Shown here piece after piece: positions 60,232 to 64,000 of a stretch of 64,000 bases of DNA. A program made the position numbers and the translations under genes. This stretch comes from Nonomuraea sp. NBC_00507 (GTDB lineage Bacteria; Actinomycetota; Actinomycetes; Streptosporangiales; Streptosporangiaceae), in NCBI RefSeq assembly GCF_036013525.1, contig NZ_CP107853.1, positions 11,346,001-11,410,000 on the forward strand. The letters run 5' to 3'. Positions within the stretch are counted from its first letter, which is position 1; the number at the start of each line of letters is the position of its first letter. The notes beneath the pieces were generated by a model, which was not told the origin of the DNA, did no database searches, and saw only the letters and a program-made list of their open reading frames with translations.

Positions 60232-60969
60232 GTCGGTGGCCAGGCGGTCGAGCCACTCGTCGAGGAGATGTCCCTCCGCCTCGCTGAGCGTTGTCTGCTG
60301 GGGCAGGACAGCGCGGAGTGCCCGGGCGGCACCGGCGGGGCCCGGGTCCTGCACGGCCGGCTTCTCTGTGGTGACGGCGGTGACCATGGACTCGCGCATG
60401 GCGGTCAGCAAGGCCGGGTCGCGCCGGTCCTCGGGGAGTGACAACCAGGTGAGCACGGCACCGCGCGCCGTGGCGTGGATGAGGGCGGCGGCGAGCGGTT
60501 CGTCGACGCGTAGCCTGCCCGCGGCGGCGAGGCGGCGGATGCGCCCGAGGAGGATCTCCATGCCGGTCCTGAACGCGGCCGAGTCCGTGCCGCGCCGGGG
60601 CTCGCCGTACATCATCGCGTAGAGCGCGGGGTTGGCGAGCCCGAATTCGACGGCGAGGTCCCAGCCCGCCCGCAGATCCTCCACAGGGTCGTCCGGGACG
60701 GGGACGGCGCGCTTGGCCTCGAGGAACTTGGCGTAGCCGTGCTCGGCCACCGCGCCCAGCAGCCCGTCCATGTCGTCGAAGTGACGGTAGATCGCCGGGG
60801 GCTGCACCCCGGCCGCGGCAGCGACCGCGCGGGTGGTGACCGCGTCGCGCCCCTCGCGCGCCAGGAGGTCGGCCGCGGCCTCGATCACCCGCTGGCGGGT
60901 CAGCTCTCGCCCGCCGGCCGCCCCCTCCGGCATGGAGCCGGAGGTGGTGTCCACCCTTGTTCTAGGCAT
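60226..60969 (-). CDS. TetR-family regulator
   Basis: This 247-aa regulator has a helix-turn-helix (LAREGRDAVTTRAVAAAA, then VQPPAIYRHFDDMDG) and a WHG-type C-terminal domain (GWDLAVEFGLANPALYAMMYG). ATG 60969 gives a 20-residue basic extension before the fold; the internal Met (MPEGAAGG) is also possible. No intact target gene is adjacent; upstream is a broken SDR. Confidence 0.85.
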   Translation of the reverse strand: MPRTRVDTTSGSMPEGAAGGRELTRQRVIEAAADLLAREGRDAVTTRAVAAAAGVQPPAIYRHFDDMDGLLGAVAEHGYAKFLEAKRAVPVPDDPVEDLRAGWDLAVEFGLANPALYAMMYGEPRRGTDSAAFRTGMEILLGRIRRLAAAGRLRVDEPLAAALIHATARGAVLTWLSLPEDRRDPALLTAMRESMVTAVTTEKPAVQDPGPAGAARALRAVLPQQTTLSEAEGHLLDEWLDRLATDG

Positions 60970-61018
60970 GGATGCAATGATACGACCGAGACCGGATCGA
61001 TGTGAGTATCGCTGATAT

Positions 61019-61300
61019 CAGCTGCCAGGGCTCAGGGGCTTACCAGGGCAAGGGTCGTTGAGGTCCGTCTTGGTGAAATCGGGCTCCACCGCGTTGATCC
61101 GCAGGTTCGGGAACGCCTTCGCGTACTGCACGGTGATCATGTTGACCAGGGAAGCGGAGCGCTGCAGCAGCGCCGGCGTTGTTGATCAGCACGTCCAGCC
61201 CACCGTCGGTCTCGATGGTCTTGGCCGCGGCGGCGACGGAGGCGTCGTCGGTGACATCGAGCTGTACGGTCCGCTCGCCCGCTCCGCCGTCCCCATCGGA
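61019..61300 (-). pseudogene. SDR gene remnant with internal deletion
   Basis: One frame gives LDVTDDASVAAAAKTIE and LDVLINNAGA. Another then gives LVNMITVQYAKAFPNLR and INAVEPDFTKTDLND. The cofactor-binding start and about 80 central residues including YxxxK are missing, so the gene is dead. It lies directly downstream of a TetR gene on the same strand. Confidence 0.65.
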
Positions 61301-61322
61301 GTTCGACAACGTCAACGCCGGG

Positions 61323-61904
61323 TCACACGGTCTCGGCATGTGTCAGGTCGCTGATCGCTGCGAGTTCTTCGTGTTGCAGTTCGACCAGATCACGGGTCTC
61401 ACTGGGCGCGTCGACCCACCGGACGAAGGCCGTTTTGAACACCAGAACGACCAGTTCACCGGCCAGGCAAGCGGTCACCTCGGCGACGCCGCGTGCGACG
61501 AGCGCGGCGGTCACGGCGTGGGAGAGCTTGGCCAGCTTGAGCAACTCGCGCTCGCGCAACTGCTCGTTCGCCGTGATGATCTCGTTCCGCACGCGGGCGA
61601 AATCCCGGCCCCGCATGTCCTGCAGGGTCCCGCCCCCGGCATCGAGTGCCGCGACGAGCAGGCCGGCCACGGACGCGTCCGGTGGCGCGTCGGCGATCGC
61701 GTCCACGAAGACAGCCTCGAGCTGCTCCTCGCCGGCGAACAGCACCTCGCGCTTGTCCGCGAAATGCCGGAAAAACGTCCGCTCGGTCACCCCGGCCCGC
61801 TCGGCGATCCCGGCCACGGTCGTCGCCTCGAAGCCGTCCTCGGCGAACAGCTCCATCGCCGCCCGCTGCAGGCGATCCGACGCCCCAGGTGCCCAACGTG
61901 CCAT
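61323..61904 (-). CDS. TetR-family regulator
   Basis: The 193-aa protein has the helix-turn-helix FAEDGFEATTVAGIAERA, then VTERTFFRHFADKREVLF. It is divergent from the epimerase-like gene, and the gap holds an exceptionally long palindrome (61959-61989). ATG 61904 follows from homology; a longer frame would cross the operator. It is very likely autoregulated together with the divergent gene. Confidence 0.87.
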   Translation of the reverse strand: MARWAPGASDRLQRAAMELFAEDGFEATTVAGIAERAGVTERTFFRHFADKREVLFAGEEQLEAVFVDAIADAPPDASVAGLLVAALDAGGGTLQDMRGRDFARVRNEIITANEQLRERELLKLAKLSHAVTAALVARGVAEVTACLAGELVVLVFKTAFVRWVDAPSETRDLVELQHEELAAISDLTHAETV

Positions 61905-61926
61905 GTCCGGATCGTAGCCGGAAACA

Positions 61927-61950
61927 GAGTGATGACATAGCCTGACATCA
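61927..61950. promoter_or_regulatory. Second, imperfect TetR operator
   Basis: GAGTGATG and TGACATCA half-sites repeat the arms of the main palindrome in degenerate form, closer to the TetR start. Confidence 0.5.
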
Positions 61951-61958
61951 GCGCTAAG

Positions 61959-61989
61959 CTGAGTGATGTCAGCATCTGACATCACTCAG
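61959..61989. promoter_or_regulatory. 31-bp perfect palindrome, TetR operator
   Basis: Two exact 14-bp arms (CTGAGTGATGTCAG and its complement) flank the 3-nt centre CAT, 16 nt before ATG 62006. It is the clearest operator in the window. Confidence 0.8.
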
Positions 61990-62005
61990 TGGAAGCGAGC
62001 ACACC

Positions 62006-62905
62006 ATGCACGTCTTCGTCACCGGAGCGTCCGGATTCATCGGCCGCGCCGTCGTCGCCGAGCTCATCGCCGCCGGTCACGAGGTGACCGGCCTGGCCCG
62101 TTCCGAGGCATCCGCATCCGTCGTCAAGGAACTCGGGGCGGACGTCCACCGCGGCGACCTCGACGACCTCGAGCAGATCCGCCAGGGCGCGAACGCGGCC
62201 GACGGCGTCGTCCACCTCGCCAACAAGCACGACTGGGCCAACATCGAGGTCTCCAACCGCGCCGAACGGGCAGCCGTCCAGACCATCAGCGACACGCTCG
62301 CGGGGTCCGATCGGCCGTTCGTGCTCGCGTCCGGCCTCGCCATGGCGACCGGCCTCGGACGGCCGTTGACAGAGCAGGATCCCAATCCCGCCGCCGGCCC
62401 GGACTCACCGCGCGGCGGCGCCGAGAACCTCGCGCTGACCTACGCCGACCGTGGCGTACGCGTCATCCCCGTCCGCTTCGCCCCGACCGTCCACGGCGAA
62501 GGCGACCACGGCTTCATCTCCATCGTCGCCCAAGCCGCCCGGCAACGCGGAGCCTCCCTCTACCCCGGCGAGGGAGGCAATCACTGGCCCGCCGTCCACC
62601 GGTCCGACGCCGCACGCCTCGTCCGGCTCGGGCTCGAGAACGCCCCCGCGGGCACGATCCTGCACGCCGCCGCAGAGGAGGGCGTGCCCATCCGGCGGAT
62701 CGCCGAAGCACTCGCCGACCGTCTCGGCGTGCCGGCGACGTCCGCCCCGGCAAAGCAGATCGCCGACGAGATCCCATTCGTCGGCTGGTTCCTGGGCGCC
62801 GACATCGTCGCCACGAGCAAGATCACGCAGGACCTGCTCGGCTGGCGACCCACCGGCCCCACCCTTCTGGAGGACATCGCCGCGGGCCACTACGACCAAC
62901 CCTGA
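62006..62905 (+). CDS. Extended SDR / NAD-dependent epimerase-dehydratase-like protein
   Basis: The 299-aa protein reads HVFVTGASGFIGRAVV, VVHLANKHDWAN, RFAPTVHGEGDHGFI and FVGWFLGADIVATSK. The usual YxxxK active site is not seen; GGAENLALTYADRG occupies the place, as in many actinobacterial NmrA/epimerase hybrids. It is divergent from the TetR gene and under its palindromic operator. Confidence 0.86.
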   Translation: MHVFVTGASGFIGRAVVAELIAAGHEVTGLARSEASASVVKELGADVHRGDLDDLEQIRQGANAADGVVHLANKHDWANIEVSNRAERAAVQTISDTLAGSDRPFVLASGLAMATGLGRPLTEQDPNPAAGPDSPRGGAENLALTYADRGVRVIPVRFAPTVHGEGDHGFISIVAQAARQRGASLYPGEGGNHWPAVHRSDAARLVRLGLENAPAGTILHAAAEEGVPIRRIAEALADRLGVPATSAPAKQIADEIPFVGWFLGADIVATSKITQDLLGWRPTGPTLLEDIAAGHYDQP

Positions 62906-62945
62906 ACCGCCATCGTTTCGACAACACATCCAAGCGGGATCCACC

Positions 62946-63130
62946 ATGAGCAAGTACGACGGCAAGAGCGCCGTGATCACCGGAGGCAGCAGTGGGTTCG
63001 GCCTGGCCACCGCGCTTTCTGGCCGACGCAGGCGCACGGCATCGGCGCCCTCGCCGACCTGGTGAAGGCGGAGCTGGGCACCACCGGCGCCGAGCTGGTC
63101 GTCGACGGCGGGGCCCGCAGCTCTGACGCC
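62946..63130 (+). pseudogene. SDR gene remnant, ends only
   Basis: The start (MSKYDGKSAVITGGSSGFG) and the end (HGIGALADLVKAELG, ELVVDGGARSSDA) of a classical SDR are joined out of frame near 63017. About 200 residues, including the catalytic site, are missing. Confidence 0.7.
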
Positions 63131-63140
63131 GCGCCAACGC

Positions 63141-63166
63141 GGCGGCACCCACTCCCGGGTGCCGCC
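63141..63166 (-). terminator. 10-bp stem terminator
   Basis: GGCGGCACCC and GGGTGCCGCC pair over a 6-nt loop, 8 nt past the HxlR stop. Confidence 0.65.
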
Positions 63167-63174
63167 CGTCGGTG

Positions 63175-63555
63175 TCAGGTGTCGAAGCGGCGGCGGGCGC
63201 CCTCGACGTGACCGAAGTATTGGTGGGTCCAGCCGCAGATCAGATCGACCGTTGCGCGCAGGGCTTGGCCCGGCTCGGTCAGGGTGTACTCGACCCGCGG
63301 CGGCACGGTGGGGTGCACCTTTCGCTCGGCCAGGCCGTTGCGCTCCAGCATGCGCAGGTTCTGGGTGAGCATCTTGTGGCTGATGCCCTCGACCTCGTTC
63401 CGCAGCTCGCTGAAGCGCAGGGTGCGCTCACCGAGAGCCTCGATGATCAGGAGGGCCCACTTGTTGGCGACATCCGAGAAGATCTCCCGCGCCAAGGAGT
63501 CCGCGCGCCTCAGGTCCGCGTCGTCGGCTGATCCCCTGAACTGCTTGGTCACCAT
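63175..63555 (-). CDS. HxlR-family transcriptional regulator
   Basis: The 126-aa winged-helix protein has FSDVANKWALLIIEALGE, LRFSELRNEVEGISHKML and ERNGLAERKVHPTVPPRVEY, a textbook HxlR pattern. These regulators respond to aldehydes, quinones or redox stress. It is divergent from a RidA-family gene. A CACT-AAAA-AGTG site lies in the gap. Confidence 0.9.
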   Translation of the reverse strand: MVTKQFRGSADDADLRRADSLAREIFSDVANKWALLIIEALGERTLRFSELRNEVEGISHKMLTQNLRMLERNGLAERKVHPTVPPRVEYTLTEPGQALRATVDLICGWTHQYFGHVEGARRRFDT

Positions 63556-63568
63556 CAGGTTCCCCAGT

Positions 63569-63580
63569 CACTAAAAAGTG
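63569..63580. promoter_or_regulatory. HxlR operator-like site
   Basis: CACTAAAAAGTG has inverted CACT/AGTG arms, 14 nt before the HxlR start. Confidence 0.5.
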
Positions 63581-63697
63581 CGTTCTTCCACGTCAGCGAA
63601 CACTCTCCTATGGTTTCTGAGTAACTGCAAGAGAGCACGGGTGTCGTGGTTCGGCAGAACGCGGGCCCACAGCTACCTGGACAAGGAGGTACGCGGC

Positions 63698-64000
63698 ATG
63701 GCCATCACCCTGGTGAACCCCAGCGGATTGCCGGAAATCGAGGTTTACCGGCAGGTGTCGATCGCATCGGGATCGCGGCTCGTCTTCATCGCCGGGCAGG
63801 TCGCCTGGGACGCCGAGGGGGTCACGGTCGGCGAAGGCGACCTCGCCGCGCAGGTCGAGCAGTGCTACCTCAACATCGGCACCGCCCTGGCCGAGGTCGG
63901 CGCTTCCTTCGACGACGTGGCGAAACTGACCGTCCACGTCGTCGACTGGACCCCTGACAAGATGCCCTCGCTCCTGGAGGGGATCTCGCGGGCGGCGGCG
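63698..64000 (+). CDS. RidA/YjgF-family protein, cut by the window end
   Basis: 101 codons are present: SGSRLVFIAGQVAWDAEG, QVEQCYLNIGTALAEVG, and DDVAKLTVHVVDWTPDK, a clear RidA (reactive enamine/imine deaminase) sequence. AAGGAGG lies 8 nt before ATG 63698. The stop is beyond the window. It is the probable target of the divergent HxlR regulator. Confidence 0.88.
   Translation, partial: MAITLVNPSGLPEIEVYRQVSIASGSRLVFIAGQVAWDAEGVTVGEGDLAAQVEQCYLNIGTALAEVGASFDDVAKLTVHVVDWTPDKMPSLLEGISRAAA

Noticed and set aside
1..64000. CRISPR array or cas genes
   Set aside because: No regularly spaced identical repeats and no Cas motifs are seen on either strand.

Overview
The window is high-GC actinobacterial DNA, most like the Streptosporangiales (Nonomuraea or Streptosporangium type). 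This placement rests on third-position GC bias, TetR-rich regulation, the F420/LLM, P450 and acyl-CoA dehydrogenase content, a DUF6221 gene and the style of the exopolysaccharide locus. No rRNA, complete tRNA or CRISPR array is visible.

Layout. 0-7.2 kb is a scarred accessory zone: a lytic transglycosylase next to a remnant of a second copy, a decapitated TetR gene, an IS481-type transposase lacking its N-terminus, and the 3' part of an RHS polymorphic toxin with an HNH-like nuclease tip and a SUKH immunity gene. After these come a frameshifted fragment, an orphan toxin-tail-like ORF coupled to an S1-domain gene, and an IS3 orfA stub. 7.2-10.2 kb holds a methyltransferase and a divergent histidinol-dehydrogenase paralogue with its TetR regulator. 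10.2-18.2 kb is a tight five-gene minus-strand operon (processive GT2 synthase, three beta-helix proteins, UDP-glucose dehydrogenase) that looks like an exopolysaccharide system with alginate/hyaluronan-type logic.

18.4-44.3 kb is dominated by a catabolic gene set: LLM oxidoreductases, acyl-CoA ligases, SDRs, a DUF35 protein, an ADP-forming acyl-CoA ligase, paired acyl-CoA dehydrogenases, a cyclase-family hydrolase, esterases and a PucR-type regulator. Five near-identical 16-bp operator-like sites (CCAAGC-type) sit in front of five of its transcription units, suggesting one regulon. Interspersed are a membrane-tethered STAND ATPase, a P450/TetR pair, a secreted PI-PLC, a non-RD Ser/Thr kinase and a CHAP cell-wall hydrolase with a potentially structured leader.

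At 46.07-46.12 kb the 3' half of a tRNA-Arg(CCT) forms the end of a LysR gene. This looks like an attachment-site scar, and it is followed by DUF6221 and short ORFs typical of integrative elements, a STAS protein and a sigma-factor fragment. A DEAD-box helicase, a membrane protein, a methyltransferase and a DoxX protein follow. 52.7-64 kb is a run of divergent regulator/oxidoreductase pairs (MarR/NmrA, XRE/ADH, TetR/SDR, TetR/epimerase, HxlR/RidA), several with clear palindromic operators, mixed with broken SDR and regulator genes. Many plus/minus long open frames in this GC-rich DNA are only antisense shadows and are omitted.
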